Notes under the pieces: generated by a model | Databases searched by the model: none | Told to the model about the DNA's origin: nothing | What the model saw: only the letters and a program-made list of their open reading frames with translations | Program-made: the position numbers and the translations under genes | From: Rhizobium sp. Q54 | GTDB taxonomy: Bacteria > Pseudomonadota > Alphaproteobacteria > Rhizobiales > Beijerinckiaceae | DNA: 49,542 nucleotides | Reading direction: 5' to 3' | NCBI GenBank assembly: GCA_945878875.1 | Contig: CAMCUC010000019.1 | Span: 1-49,542 of the forward strand | In this document: in pieces, positions 8,822 through 17,429 of the stretch | Layout of the letters: each line of letters starts with the position of its first letter | How positions within the stretch are numbered: position 1 is the first letter of the stretch

Positions 8822-8970
8822 GTAAAGCTCCTGTTTTGTCCGGTTTACGCAAGCGCGGGCGCATCGGATCGCGGGCGCCTTTTCGCCCCGCCCGCATTTA
8901 TGCTATGCGCGCATATCGATTTGTCGGCGCCGCAAGCGCTGGCCTGAAACAAGACAGAGAGGAACACCCC

Positions 8971-9933
8971 ATGAAATTCTGCATCAGCGGCAATGGCGCC
9001 ATGGCCAACGCCCACGCAAAGGCGCTCAAGGCCATTCCGGGCGCACAAATCACCGTCGTCCAGACGCGCACGCCTGAGGGCGCGCAGAAGTTTGCGGGCG
9101 AATACAACATCCCCAACGCGATCACGGATTTCACCGCCGCCGTCAGCCGTCCGGACGTGGACGCCGTCATCATCACCGGCCCGACGCAGATCCACGCCGA
9201 TCAGGCCGAAATCGCGATGCGCGCAGGCAAGCACGTGCTGATCGAAATCCCGATGTGCGACAGCGTGGCGGATGCACAGCGCATCGTCGCCGTGCAGAAG
9301 GAGACCGGCGTCACCGCAATGGCCGGCCACGTGCGCCGCTTCAACCCCAGCCATCAATATCTGACGAAGAAATTCCGCGCCGGCGAAATCAAACTGCAGC
9401 AGATGCAGGCGCACACGCACTTCTTCCGCCGCACCAACATGAACGCTTTGGGCCAGGCGCGCTCGTGGGTCGATCACCTGCTCTGGCACCACGCCTGCCA
9501 CACGGTGGACCTGTTCTCCTACCAGACTGGCGAGCAGATTTCTGAAGCCTACGCCGTGCAGGGCCCCTACGATCCCAATTTGAAGATCGCGATGGACATG
9601 GGCATCGTGATGAAGACCCCGTCGGGCGCAGTCTGCGTGTTGTCGCTGTCCTTCAACGACAACGGCCCCATCGGCTCGCCCTATCGCTACATGTGCGACA
9701 ACGGCACATGGGTCTCGTTCTACGACGACCTGACCGACGGCTTTGGCGCCAAGATCGACCTTGCGGGCATCGCGCCCTCCATGAACGGTTTTGAAAATCA
9801 GGACCGGGAGTTCATCGCAGCTATTGAGGGCAAACGCGCCCCTAATTGCTCGGTGGCTGACGCGCTGGCGACGATGCAAGTGCTCGGCAGGTTGGAAGAC
9901 ATGCTGATCGCGTCAAGCGGCCTGCCGAAGTAG
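8971..9933 (+). CDS. Gfo/Idh/MocA family oxidoreductase
   Basis: The 320-residue product is an NAD(P)-dependent oxidoreductase of the Gfo/Idh/MocA family. The N-terminal Rossmann domain opens with KFCISGNGAMANAHAKAL, a G-x-G-x-M variant of the dinucleotide loop. GKHVLIEIPMCDSVADAQ near residue 90 matches the family's G-K-H-V-x-x-E-K-P motif with Ile in place of the usual Lys, a residue that often takes part in catalysis. HACHTVDLF near residue 175 carries the conserved His-x-x-x-D. The start at 8971 has AGAGAGG 8 bases upstream. The EIP variant suggests an atypical substrate or chemistry. It is a single gene followed by a repeat. Confidence 0.82.
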   Translation: MKFCISGNGAMANAHAKALKAIPGAQITVVQTRTPEGAQKFAGEYNIPNAITDFTAAVSRPDVDAVIITGPTQIHADQAEIAMRAGKHVLIEIPMCDSVADAQRIVAVQKETGVTAMAGHVRRFNPSHQYLTKKFRAGEIKLQQMQAHTHFFRRTNMNALGQARSWVDHLLWHHACHTVDLFSYQTGEQISEAYAVQGPYDPNLKIAMDMGIVMKTPSGAVCVLSLSFNDNGPIGSPYRYMCDNGTWVSFYDDLTDGFGAKIDLAGIAPSMNGFENQDREFIAAIEGKRAPNCSVADALATMQVLGRLEDMLIASSGLPK

Positions 9934-9954
9934 GGGCACGTATTTAACAGAGTG

Positions 9955-10190
9955 AGGCGCGTCATCCCGGGATTGCCGGGACCCACGGCAGGCAACGAGC
10001 GTGTGGCCTGCCGTGGATGGCGGCCTTCGTCGCCAGGACGCGTTTGGGGCTTGCGAAAGCGAGCCTGCAAACGATGCCGCTGCAAGACTCAATGTTGCAA
10101 GTTAAATCCGCATCTTTCCGCCGCCATGGACGGGCTTGACCCGCCGATACTCGCAGACGACGCAAGCCGTGGCTTTAGAATGCGAACATG
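9955..10190. repeat. Intergenic mosaic palindromic repeat (copy A)
   Basis: This gene-free stretch of about 316 bases (9934-10249) is mostly repeat. It starts with GTCATCCCGGGATTGCCGGG, continues with the palindromic pair CCACGGCAGGC / GCCTGCCGTGG (9982-10014) and GGCGGCCTTCG, and later has CATGGACGGGCTTGACC and CGCAAGCCGTGGCTTT. The same blocks in the same order occur at 17155-17370, and related blocks at 21.4-22.4 kb. Mosaic layout and intergenic position resemble rhizobial RIME elements. No coding sequence is credible here. Confidence 0.75.
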
Positions 10191-10249
10191 TCGCCAAAGC
10201 GGCTGGATCGTGCGCGCCCGGCGACGACCCAGCCGCAAAAACAGAAGAT

Positions 10250-11086
10250 TTATTGCTGTCCTTGCAATTGTGCGCTTGCGGCGTGTTGAAAGCCGGACTG
10301 GCGCACAATGACAGCCATCGTTTGCGCAATTGCGCCGAGGCTGGCCGCACGCACCGGGCCTGCGTCTAGCCAGTCCAGCCCGCAGGCGATGCGCACATGG
10401 CTTTCATGCGGGCAAATGCAATGGACCGGATCAAAGCCGATCCAGCCGACCTTCTCCACATAGGCTTCCGCCCAGGAATGACATTGTGCGCCGGCTTTCC
10501 CGTCGTCAAAATAATGGCCGCTGACAAAACGTGCGGGCGCGCCCATTGCGCGGGCGCTTGCCACAAACACATGCGCCAGATCGCGCGTCCCGCCTTTGCC
10601 TGCCGCCAGAGCCTGCGCCGCCGTGAGCCCGCTGGCGGCGCTCTCGCCATCTTCGTTGTCCTGCATGGCCTCGCGCACAACCAGCAGCAGGCCATGCAGG
10701 CGCTCGATTTTATCGTCGCTTTTTATTGTGGCGCCAAGCGCGCGCAGCGCAGCATCGGGCGCCGTCAGATCCGTGTCGCGCAGAAACAATTCCGGCGGAA
10801 AACGCTCAATCGAATTGCGCACCACGCCCGCGCAATCAAACGTCTCGATGACGCCCTCGGCGACGATGCGCAAAGTCTCGATCGGCCCTTGCAGGCTGAA
10901 CATATCGGTAAAATTTCCGAACGCGTCCTCGGTGCGGCGCAGGCGGCAATTGGCCTCCACGTCGATGCGCCAGTCGATGACGTGCTGGCCCTCATGGCTG
11001 CGCGGAGCCAGCCGAAGCGATTCAATGAGCCCCTTGGCTGCCGGGTCGAAGGTCTGCACGATTTCGTGATGAATCTGGATGCGCAT
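10250..11086 (-). CDS. Transglutaminase-like protein with altered active-site Cys
   Basis: This 278-residue protein has the bacterial transglutaminase N-terminal domain (MRIQIHHEIVQTFDPAAKGL, about residues 1-80) followed by a transglutaminase-like papain-fold core. The core His and Asp are present in CHSWAEAYVEKVGWIGFDPVH near residue 212. At the usual catalytic position, where the family reads G-V-C-Q-D-F-A-H, this protein reads GGTRDLAH (about residues 166-173), so the nucleophile Cys is Thr (codon ACG). It is the third gene of an ATP-grasp/alpha-E/transglutaminase operon, known from other proteobacteria and thought to form or cut amide links in a peptide tag or polymer. The Anbu proteasome-like peptidase that often accompanies this set is not visible. 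Confidence 0.82.
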   Translation of the reverse strand: MRIQIHHEIVQTFDPAAKGLIESLRLAPRSHEGQHVIDWRIDVEANCRLRRTEDAFGNFTDMFSLQGPIETLRIVAEGVIETFDCAGVVRNSIERFPPELFLRDTDLTAPDAALRALGATIKSDDKIERLHGLLLVVREAMQDNEDGESAASGLTAAQALAAGKGGTRDLAHVFVASARAMGAPARFVSGHYFDDGKAGAQCHSWAEAYVEKVGWIGFDPVHCICPHESHVRIACGLDWLDAGPVRAASLGAIAQTMAVIVRQSGFQHAASAQLQGQQ

Positions 11087-11105
11087 GAGCGGCCCGCGTA
11101 ATCAA

Positions 11106-12062
11106 CTAATTGACAAGATATTGTTCGGCCACGATGGCGCCAAGGCGCGTGTTGTCGGCGATGAACTCGGTCAGAAACTCGTGCAGGCCGCGTTCAAACA
11201 CCGCTTCCACATTGCCGCTCTCCAGCCGTAACAACATCGCGCGCGCATGGCGTTGCGAGGGCCCCTGCACGCCGTATGCGTTGCCGATGGCGTCAAGATT
11301 GCGCGCAAGGTTATCGTAACAGGACACCAGCGAGCGTGGCATTTCCTTCTTCAGGATCAAAAGATCGGCGATCAGCCACGGCTTTACGCTTTGCCGGTAA
11401 ACCCAGTGATAGGCGGTGAAGGCCGACACCGCGCGCAGGATCGACGTCCATTGAAAATAATCCAGCGAGCCGCCGACGGCTTCCGTCTCGGGCAAGAGCA
11501 CGTGGTATTTCACGTCCAGAATGCGCGCGGTATTGTCGGCGCGCTCCATGTAGAGCCCGAGCCGACTGAACCAATAGGCGTCGTTGCGTAGCATGTTGCG
11601 ATAGGCGGCGCCGTCGAAATCGCGCGACATGGCTTTCACCACGTCGAGGAACGGATCGGTGCGCTCGCGGCTCATGCGTTCAAACGGGGCGCGCATTTGC
11701 TCCAGCGCGCGCAATTCAAGCCACGCGCTGTTGATCGACTGCCACATGTCGGCGGTCAGCGCCGTGCGCACCGCCCGCGCATTTGTGCGCGCGCTCTCGA
11801 TGCACGAGCGGATGGAGGACGGATTGGCGGGATCGAAGATCAGAAACTCAATGACGCTGGGCTCGTCTGCCTTTTCGTAGGTTTCCCTGAAGCGCTCCAG
11901 CGAGCCCACGGCGGACAGCGCGCTCTCCCATTCCGCGCCGCCGCCATAAGCTTTGGGCAGCGCGGCGAGGCGCGCGGTAATGTCGATGATGCGGGCGGTG
12001 AATTCAGCGCGCTCCACATAGCGGGCGAGCCAGAAAAGATTGTCTGCCGTTCGCGCAAGCAT
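11106..12062 (-). CDS. Alpha-E domain protein (DUF403)
   Basis: The 318-residue, nearly all-helical product matches the alpha-E (DUF403) family. MLARTADNLFWLARYVERAE at the start and RLGLYMERADNTARILDVKY near residue 170 are the duplicated family signatures. The family has no proven activity and always travels with a circularly permuted ATP-grasp protein and a transglutaminase; it may act as a scaffold or modified partner. The open frame extends 28 codons upstream, but the ATG at 12062 gives the family N-terminus. It sits 62 bases after the ATP-grasp gene and 19 bases before the transglutaminase gene. Confidence 0.88.
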   Translation of the reverse strand: MLARTADNLFWLARYVERAEFTARIIDITARLAALPKAYGGGAEWESALSAVGSLERFRETYEKADEPSVIEFLIFDPANPSSIRSCIESARTNARAVRTALTADMWQSINSAWLELRALEQMRAPFERMSRERTDPFLDVVKAMSRDFDGAAYRNMLRNDAYWFSRLGLYMERADNTARILDVKYHVLLPETEAVGGSLDYFQWTSILRAVSAFTAYHWVYRQSVKPWLIADLLILKKEMPRSLVSCYDNLARNLDAIGNAYGVQGPSQRHARAMLLRLESGNVEAVFERGLHEFLTEFIADNTRLGAIVAEQYLVN

Positions 12063-12124
12063 CAGAGAGCCTCGATATTTGTTTTTGATGAATGCGAAAC
12101 CATGCGCGCTCGCTTCTGTGAAAT

Positions 12125-13552
12125 TCAGGCGTCTTCGATAACCCACGTATCCTTGGTGCCGCCGCCCTGACTGGAATTAACGACGAGCGATCCCGCGCGC
12201 ATCGCAACCCGCGTCAACCCGCCGGGGACGACGCGCGAGCCCTCCGCCCCTGTCAGCACGAACGGCCGCAAATCGACATGGCGCGGCGCCACGCCGTTCT
12301 CGACGAAAGCGGGACAGGTGGAGAGCGAGAGAGTGGGCTGGGCGATGTAATTATCGGGCTGGGCGACAAGCTTCTTTTCAAACTCGGCGATCTCGGCTTT
12401 GCTGGCGTGCGGACCAACCAGCATGCCATAGCCGCCCGAGCCGTTCACTTCCTTCACGACCAGCTCGCCAATATGCTCGCGCACATATTTCAGCGCATCG
12501 GCCTCGCGGCAGCGCCAGGTGGGCACGTTTTTCAGGATTGCTTCTTCGCCCAGATAAAATTTCACGATCTCGGGCATGTAGGTGTAGAGCGCCTTGTCGT
12601 CGGCGACCCCTGTGCCAATGGCGTTGGCCAGCGTGATATTGCCGGCCGCATAAGCATCCAGCAGGCCCGGCACGCCCAGCACTGAGTCGGGACGGAAGGC
12701 CAGCGGATCAATGAAATCGTCGTCGATGCGACGATACAAAACATCCACCCGGCGAGGCCCCTGCGTCGTTCGCATATAAACCACGCCGTCGCGCACCGAG
12801 AGATCGTGGCCCTCCACCAGCTCTACGCCAAGCCGATCAGCCAGGAACGAATGTTCATAATAGGCAGAATTATACGGCCCCGGCGTCAGCAGCGCGACGA
12901 CAGGCTCGCCCGCCGAGCGCGGCGGCGCCACCGAGCGCAGGCAATTGAGCAAAAGGTCCGTGTAATTTTCCACCGGCGCGATGCGATGGTTTGAAAACAG
13001 ATCCGGCAACAGCCGCATCATCACTTCGCGGTTCTCCAGCATGTAGGAGACGCCCGACGGCGTGCGGGCGTTGTCCTCCAGCACGTAGAATTCATCCTCG
13101 CCCGTGCGCACCATGTCTATGCCCGCGATATGAACCCACACGTCGTGGGGCGCGCGCTTGCCCGCCATCTCCGGGCGGAAATGCGGATTGCCGAACACCA
13201 GATCAGGCGGGATCAGCCCGGCGCGCAGAATTTCGCGGGTGCCGTAAATATCGCACAGAAAAGCGTTGATCGCTTTCACGCGCTGGATGAGGCCCTTCTC
13301 CATCAGGCTCCATTCGCTTTGCCCGATCACGCGGGGGATAATGTCGAAGGGGATCAGCCGCTCGGCCGCGTCCTTCTCGCCATACACGGCAAACGTGATG
13401 CCTATGCGCCGGAACAGCAATTCGGCCTGGGTGCGGCGCGCCGCGAGCACGTCGGGCGGCGTGCTCTTCAGCCATTCGTTGACGCGCCCATAGACGGTGC
13501 GCACGTCCGCTCCGCCGCCGGTCATTTCATCCCAGAACGTCTGTTCAACCAT
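12125..13552 (-). CDS. Circularly permuted ATP-grasp protein (DUF404/DUF407)
   Basis: At 475 residues this is a circularly permuted ATP-grasp enzyme, a predicted amide ligase that activates a carboxylate with ATP. HDVWVHIAGIDMVRTGED near residue 140, the ATP-grasp glycine loop VVKEVNGSGGYGMLVGPHA near residue 365, and PHHVDLRPF-like APRHVDLRPFVL near residue 430 fit the family. The C-terminus VVNSSQGGGTKDTWV is also typical. It is first in the operon with the alpha-E and transglutaminase genes. The set is widespread in Rhizobiales; its physiological substrate is unknown. Confidence 0.9.
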   Translation of the reverse strand: MVEQTFWDEMTGGGADVRTVYGRVNEWLKSTPPDVLAARRTQAELLFRRIGITFAVYGEKDAAERLIPFDIIPRVIGQSEWSLMEKGLIQRVKAINAFLCDIYGTREILRAGLIPPDLVFGNPHFRPEMAGKRAPHDVWVHIAGIDMVRTGEDEFYVLEDNARTPSGVSYMLENREVMMRLLPDLFSNHRIAPVENYTDLLLNCLRSVAPPRSAGEPVVALLTPGPYNSAYYEHSFLADRLGVELVEGHDLSVRDGVVYMRTTQGPRRVDVLYRRIDDDFIDPLAFRPDSVLGVPGLLDAYAAGNITLANAIGTGVADDKALYTYMPEIVKFYLGEEAILKNVPTWRCREADALKYVREHIGELVVKEVNGSGGYGMLVGPHASKAEIAEFEKKLVAQPDNYIAQPTLSLSTCPAFVENGVAPRHVDLRPFVLTGAEGSRVVPGGLTRVAMRAGSLVVNSSQGGGTKDTWVIEDA

Positions 13553-13704
13553 TGCGCCACCCCGGGCCTGGAAGCCCCTGCGTCAGGTAAGCAAGGCTTG
13601 TACCATGCCTTGGCGAATATTTCTGCGGCGCCGTTAGCGCAGCTTATGCGACCTTCGCCCTATATTACGACTGATTGCGCGTTTAATGGGCGCCTGCCTG
13701 CGTC

Positions 13705-14163
13705 TCAGCGTTTTGCCGCAAAAAACGCGCGCAGCATGTCGCCGGCCTCGCTTTCGCGCAGGCCGCCGTAGACGTCCGGCGCGTGGTGGCAGGTGGGTTG
13801 CGCGAAAAAGCGCGGGCCATGGTCGACAGCCCCGCCTTTGGGATCGGGCGCTGCGTAATAGACCCGGCGCAGGCGGGCGAACGAGATCGCGCCCGCGCAC
13901 ATGGCGCAGGGCTCCAGCGTCACATAAAGATCGCAGCCGATCAGCCGCTCGGAGCCCAAAGCCTTTGCTGCGGCGCGAATGGCCAGCATTTCGGCATGGG
14001 CGGTGGGGTCGCGATCCTCCAGCGTGCGGTTTCCAGCGGCGGCGATAATCGCGCCCTCGCGAACGATGACCGCCCCGACAGGCACTTCCCCGCGAGCGCC
14101 CGCCATCCGGGCTTGCGCGAACGCGACCTCCAGCGGATCGAAAGCATTATTTGTTTGCGCCAT
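13705..14163 (-). CDS. tadA: tRNA-specific adenosine deaminase TadA
   Basis: This 152-residue zinc enzyme deaminates A34 to inosine in tRNA-Arg(ACG). The zinc site and catalytic Glu are in THAEMLAIRAA (H-A-E) near residue 55, and the two Cys ligands in EPCAMCAGAISFARL near residue 85. VPVGAVIVREG near residue 25 is also typical. An in-frame ATG 5 codons upstream (14178) is possible. The gene is divergent from rluB, with about 50 bases shared, an arrangement common in alphaproteobacteria. It is probably essential. Confidence 0.92.
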   Translation of the reverse strand: MAQTNNAFDPLEVAFAQARMAGARGEVPVGAVIVREGAIIAAAGNRTLEDRDPTAHAEMLAIRAAAKALGSERLIGCDLYVTLEPCAMCAGAISFARLRRVYYAAPDPKGGAVDHGPRFFAQPTCHHAPDVYGGLRESEAGDMLRAFFAAKR

Positions 14164-14212
14164 ATGATCCCGCTTCATCGACCTTGCCTGCGCACTCTGC
14201 TATGGGAGCGCC

Positions 14213-16360
14213 ATGACCGACAAGAGAGATACCCAAAACCGGGCGGAAACGCCTGAAGAAAACGCAGCCAATGGCGAGCGCATCGCCAAAGTGATGGCCC
14301 GCGTTGGCCTGTGCTCACGCCGCGACGCCGAACGCTGGATTGCCGACGGACGCGTCGCCGTCAACGGTACGGTGCTCGACAGCCCGGCCTTCAACGTGAC
14401 GGAGTCCGACCGCGTGAGCGTGGACGGACGCCCCATCGGCCCGCGCGAGCGCACGCGCCTGTTCATGTTCCACAAACTGCGTGGCACCGTGACCACGGAC
14501 CACGATCCCGAAGGCCGCCCGACGATTTTTGAGGATCTGCCGCGCGATCTGCCGCGCGTCATCACCATCGGGCGCCTCGACATCAACACCGAAGGCCTGC
14601 TGCTGCTCACCAACGACGGCGGCCTCGCCCGCATGCTTGAGCTGCCCGCCACCGGCTGGCTGCGCCGCTACCGCGTGCGCGCCCATGGCGACGTGACCCA
14701 GCCGCAACTTGATGCGCTTGCAGAAGGGGTCACGATTGAGGGCGTCGAATATCGCGGCATCGAGGCCACGCTCGACCGCGTTCAGGGCGCCAACGTCTGG
14801 CTCACCATGGGCCTGCGCGAAGGCAAGAACCGCGAAATCAAGCGCGTTCTTGAACATCTGGGCCTGTCCGTGAACCGGCTGATCCGCCTGTCCTTCGGCC
14901 CGTTCCAATTGGGCGATCTGCCCGAGGGTTCGGTTGAGGACGTGAAGACGCGCGTGCTGATGGACCAGCTTGGCGAAAAGCTGGCGGAAGAAGCGGGCGC
15001 TGATTTTGACGCGCCGATCTTCGCTGATGAGCGCGGCCCCCGCCGTCAGGAAGGGCGTCGTCAGGAGACGCGGGAAGAGGCGCCGCGTGGGCGTCCCGCC
15101 AGCAACGAGATCGGCGCGCCGCAAACGCCCGACCGCAATTATCGCGACGTAGCGGTCGCCAAGCGCAAGCACGTTTCCGTTTTGCGCTCCGAGCGCGACG
15201 GCAGCGCCGACGAGCCGCGCAAAGTCGAGCGCAGCAAGACGCAAGACCGTCGCGGCCGTACCGTGGCCGTGGAGCGCGTCGCCCCGCGCGAGGCTGAGGC
15301 GCCCGTTGAGAGCCGCAATGCGCGCCGGTTTGCGCAAGAGCGAAGCGGTGAGTTTGCGCAAGAGCGAAGCGGTGAAGAGCCGAGACGCGAGCGCAGCGAA
15401 TCGCGCGGCGAGCGTCCCCGCAACGAGCGCGGTCGCAGCGACCGGGCGCGTGCCGATACGGACGGCAAGAGGGCTGGCGAAAGATCTGGCGGCGAACGCC
15501 CGCCCATGCGTCGCCGAGGCGGCGAGGGAGGGTCCGGGTTCCAGCGTCCCGAGTTCCAGCGCGCCGAGGGCGGTTTCAAGACCGAAGGCCTTTCGGAAAA
15601 GCGCTCCTACGGCGACAGGCCGCAGCGTTCTGAAGGTCGCAGCGAGCGCCCCTATGGAGACCGGCCTTCGCGTCCCCCGTTCAAGCGGGCGGAAGGCGGC
15701 GGAGATCGTCCGCCCCGTTCTGAAGGTCGCAGCGAGCGCCCCTACGGCGACAGGCCCTCGCGTCCCCCGTTCAAGCGCCCCGAGGGCGGTGGTGACAGGC
15801 CGCCGCGTTCTGAAGGTCGTAGCGAGCGTCCCTACGGCGACAGGCCTTCGCGTCCCCCGTTCAAGCGCCCCGAGGGCGGTGGTGACAGGCCGCCGCGTTC
15901 TGAAGGTCGCAGCGAGCGTCCATACGGCGACCGGCCCTCACGGCCCCCGTTCAAGCGTCCCGAGGGCGGTGCAGATCGCCCGCCCCGTTCTGAAGGTCGC
16001 AGCGAGGGGCGCAGTGAAGCTCGCCCCCCGCGTGAATCGCGTCGCGGCGAAGCTCGTCCCACCGGCGGCAAACCTTTCCGCGATAGTCCCGGCGGCGGCC
16101 GCTCGTTTGGCGAAAAGCCTGCGGGCAAATCGTTTGGCGGCGGCGGCGGATTTGGGACCGGCGGCAAACCCGGCGGACGCAAGGGCGGACGCCCCGCTGG
16201 CGGCAAGCCGGGCGGCGGAAGCAGATCGTTTGGCGGCGGCGGCAAACCCAATGCGGGCCGCTCCGGCCCCGGCGGGCGCCCGGCCGGTTCGCGCTCAGGC
16301 GGCAAGCCCGGCGGAAGAACTGGCGGTAAGCCCGGCGGCGGTCGCCGCGGCGATTCCTGA
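14213..16360 (+). CDS. rluB: RluB-type 23S rRNA pseudouridine synthase with long repetitive basic tail
   Basis: The 715-residue protein begins with an RNA-binding S4 domain (RIAKVMARVGLCSRRDAERW, residues 23-85) and an RsuA/RluB catalytic domain (about 85-250). The catalytic Asp is in GRLDINTEGLLLLTNDG near residue 122, and GLREGKNREIKRVLEHLG near residue 200 is the family's closing motif. It makes a pseudouridine in 23S rRNA. The remaining roughly 450 residues are a disordered Arg/Gly/Pro/Ser/Glu-rich tail with a 30-residue unit repeated four times and a Gly/Lys-rich end. Typical RluB is under 300 residues. rsmD follows after 8 bases, so an RNA-modification operon is likely. Confidence 0.9.
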   Translation: MTDKRDTQNRAETPEENAANGERIAKVMARVGLCSRRDAERWIADGRVAVNGTVLDSPAFNVTESDRVSVDGRPIGPRERTRLFMFHKLRGTVTTDHDPEGRPTIFEDLPRDLPRVITIGRLDINTEGLLLLTNDGGLARMLELPATGWLRRYRVRAHGDVTQPQLDALAEGVTIEGVEYRGIEATLDRVQGANVWLTMGLREGKNREIKRVLEHLGLSVNRLIRLSFGPFQLGDLPEGSVEDVKTRVLMDQLGEKLAEEAGADFDAPIFADERGPRRQEGRRQETREEAPRGRPASNEIGAPQTPDRNYRDVAVAKRKHVSVLRSERDGSADEPRKVERSKTQDRRGRTVAVERVAPREAEAPVESRNARRFAQERSGEFAQERSGEEPRRERSESRGERPRNERGRSDRARADTDGKRAGERSGGERPPMRRRGGEGGSGFQRPEFQRAEGGFKTEGLSEKRSYGDRPQRSEGRSERPYGDRPSRPPFKRAEGGGDRPPRSEGRSERPYGDRPSRPPFKRPEGGGDRPPRSEGRSERPYGDRPSRPPFKRPEGGGDRPPRSEGRSERPYGDRPSRPPFKRPEGGADRPPRSEGRSEGRSEARPPRESRRGEARPTGGKPFRDSPGGGRSFGEKPAGKSFGGGGGFGTGGKPGGRKGGRPAGGKPGGGSRSFGGGGKPNAGRSGPGGRPAGSRSGGKPGGRTGGKPGGGRRGDS
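15617..15976 (+). repeat. Four in-frame 90-bp tandem repeats in the rluB tail
   Basis: Four 90-base units begin at 15617, 15707, 15797 and 15887, each encoding a 30-residue unit that starts RPPRSEGRSERPYGDRPSRP and ends PFKRPEGGGD. A partial fifth unit follows. Just upstream, a separate 24-base direct duplication at about 15328-15375 (TTTGCGCAAGAGCGAAGCGG) encodes FAQERSGE twice. Both repeat lengths are multiples of three, so the reading frame is kept. Confidence 0.9.
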
Positions 16361-16368
16361 TCGTCGCC

Positions 16369-16929
16369 ATGCGGATCGTCGGCGGAGAGTTTCGCGGACG
16401 GCCTCTCAAGGGGCCGTCCACTCAGGCGGTTCGGCCAACATCCGACCGCTTGCGAGAAAGCCTGTTCAACATACTGGCCCATAATTACCCGGGCGCCCTT
16501 GAGGGCGTGCGGGTGATCGACCTGTTTGCGGGCACCGGCGCGCTGGGGCTGGAGGCGATTTCGCGCGGCGCCCGCTTTGCCCTGTTCGTGGACGACAGCA
16601 CGGAAGGCCGGGCGCTAACGCGCGAAAACGTCGAGACCCTCAGCCTTGGCGGGCGCACCAGAATTTTCCGCCGCGACGCCACCAAACTGGGCGCGGCCAA
16701 CGCTGGCGACGTATTCGACCTCGCCTTCCTCGATCCGCCCTACGGCAAGGGCCTCGCCCCGCTGGCTTTGGCCTCGCTGCGCGACGGCGGCTGGCTAAAC
16801 CCCGGCGCGCTCGTGCTGGTGGAGGAGGAAGCGGGCGCCGATATCGGTACGCCGGAAGGCTACCAATTGCTGGAAAAACGCACCTACGGCGACACCAAGG
16901 TGGTTTTTCTGCGTCGCGCCCCCTTGTAA
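16369..16929 (+). CDS. rsmD: 16S rRNA (guanine966-N2)-methyltransferase RsmD
   Basis: At 186 residues this is the expected size for RsmD, the SAM-dependent methylase of G966 in 16S rRNA. MRIVGGEFRGRPLKGP at the start and RPTSDRLRESLFNIL near residue 23 are family signatures. The SAM loop is VIDLFAGTGALGLEAISRGA near residue 49, and the catalytic N-P-P-Y variant is FLDPPYGKG near residue 118. It starts 8 bases after rluB, so the two are probably co-transcribed. A hairpin-T terminator lies about 120 bases downstream. Confidence 0.93.
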   Translation: MRIVGGEFRGRPLKGPSTQAVRPTSDRLRESLFNILAHNYPGALEGVRVIDLFAGTGALGLEAISRGARFALFVDDSTEGRALTRENVETLSLGGRTRIFRRDATKLGAANAGDVFDLAFLDPPYGKGLAPLALASLRDGGWLNPGALVLVEEEAGADIGTPEGYQLLEKRTYGDTKVVFLRRAPL

Positions 16930-17048
16930 CCGCGCGGGCGCTTACCATTTCAAGTGCAGTGATCGCGGACGATACGGGCCACGGTCATCGCGCTTCACGC
17001 GCTTGTCGACCACGGATGTACTGGCGGTTGAGCAGTGGAGCATTGGGG

Positions 17049-17075
17049 AGCCTCAGGTTTAGCCTGGGGCTTTTT
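17049..17075 (+). terminator. Rho-independent terminator downstream of rsmD
   Basis: AGCCTCAGG (17049-17057) pairs with CCTGGGGCT (17063-17071; one T-G wobble) around a 5-base loop and is followed by TTTTT. It is correctly oriented to end the rluB-rsmD transcript. The rest of the 500-base gene-free stretch (16930-17429) is repeat DNA. Confidence 0.75.
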
Positions 17076-17092
17076 CCGTTTTGGGGGCGCGT

Positions 17093-17416
17093 GGACCGCA
17101 GGCTTCCAGCCCGCAGGGGCACCAGCAGGTAGAGCGCACTCAGCGAATGCAAAAGATGCGGGCGGGGACGCCCGCCTCATCCCGGGATGCCGCGACCCAC
17201 GGCAGGATACACGCTCGAGGCCTGCCGCGGATGGCGGCCTTCGCCGCCATAACGCGTTTGAGCCATGATGCCGCGCGCTCTGCGCAAAACAAAACACGCA
17301 TCCAAATGCCGTCATGGACGGGCTTGACCCGTCCATCCACGCATACGGCGCAAGCCGTGGCTTTGGGTGGGCGAGCAACCCTGCCCCAAAGAATGCGGGC
17401 TGGAAGCCCGCGGTCC
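17093..17416. repeat. Mosaic repeat (copy B) framed by a 23-bp inverted repeat
   Basis: GGACCGCAGGCTTCCAGCCC plus GCA (17093-17115) is matched in inverse orientation at 17394-17416 with one mismatch. Each arm also contains its own small palindrome. Inside lies a copy of the mosaic repeat also found at 9955-10190: CCACGGCAGG / CCTGCCGCGG, GGCGGCCTTCG, CATGGACGGGCTTGACC and CGCAAGCCGTGGCTTT. No open frame is credible inside. It looks like one repeat family nested between two copies of another, or a short non-autonomous element. Confidence 0.7.
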
Positions 17417-17429
17417 ACAGACCCAGACC

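Noticed and set aside
15617-15976. CRISPR-like array in rluB
   Set aside because: The units are contiguous 90-bp in-frame coding repeats without variable spacers.
15306-16484. 392-codon open frame overlapping rluB and rsmD
   Set aside because: Its Ala/Arg/Ser-rich content is the second frame of the rluB repeat tail; rluB and rsmD are clear in the other frames.
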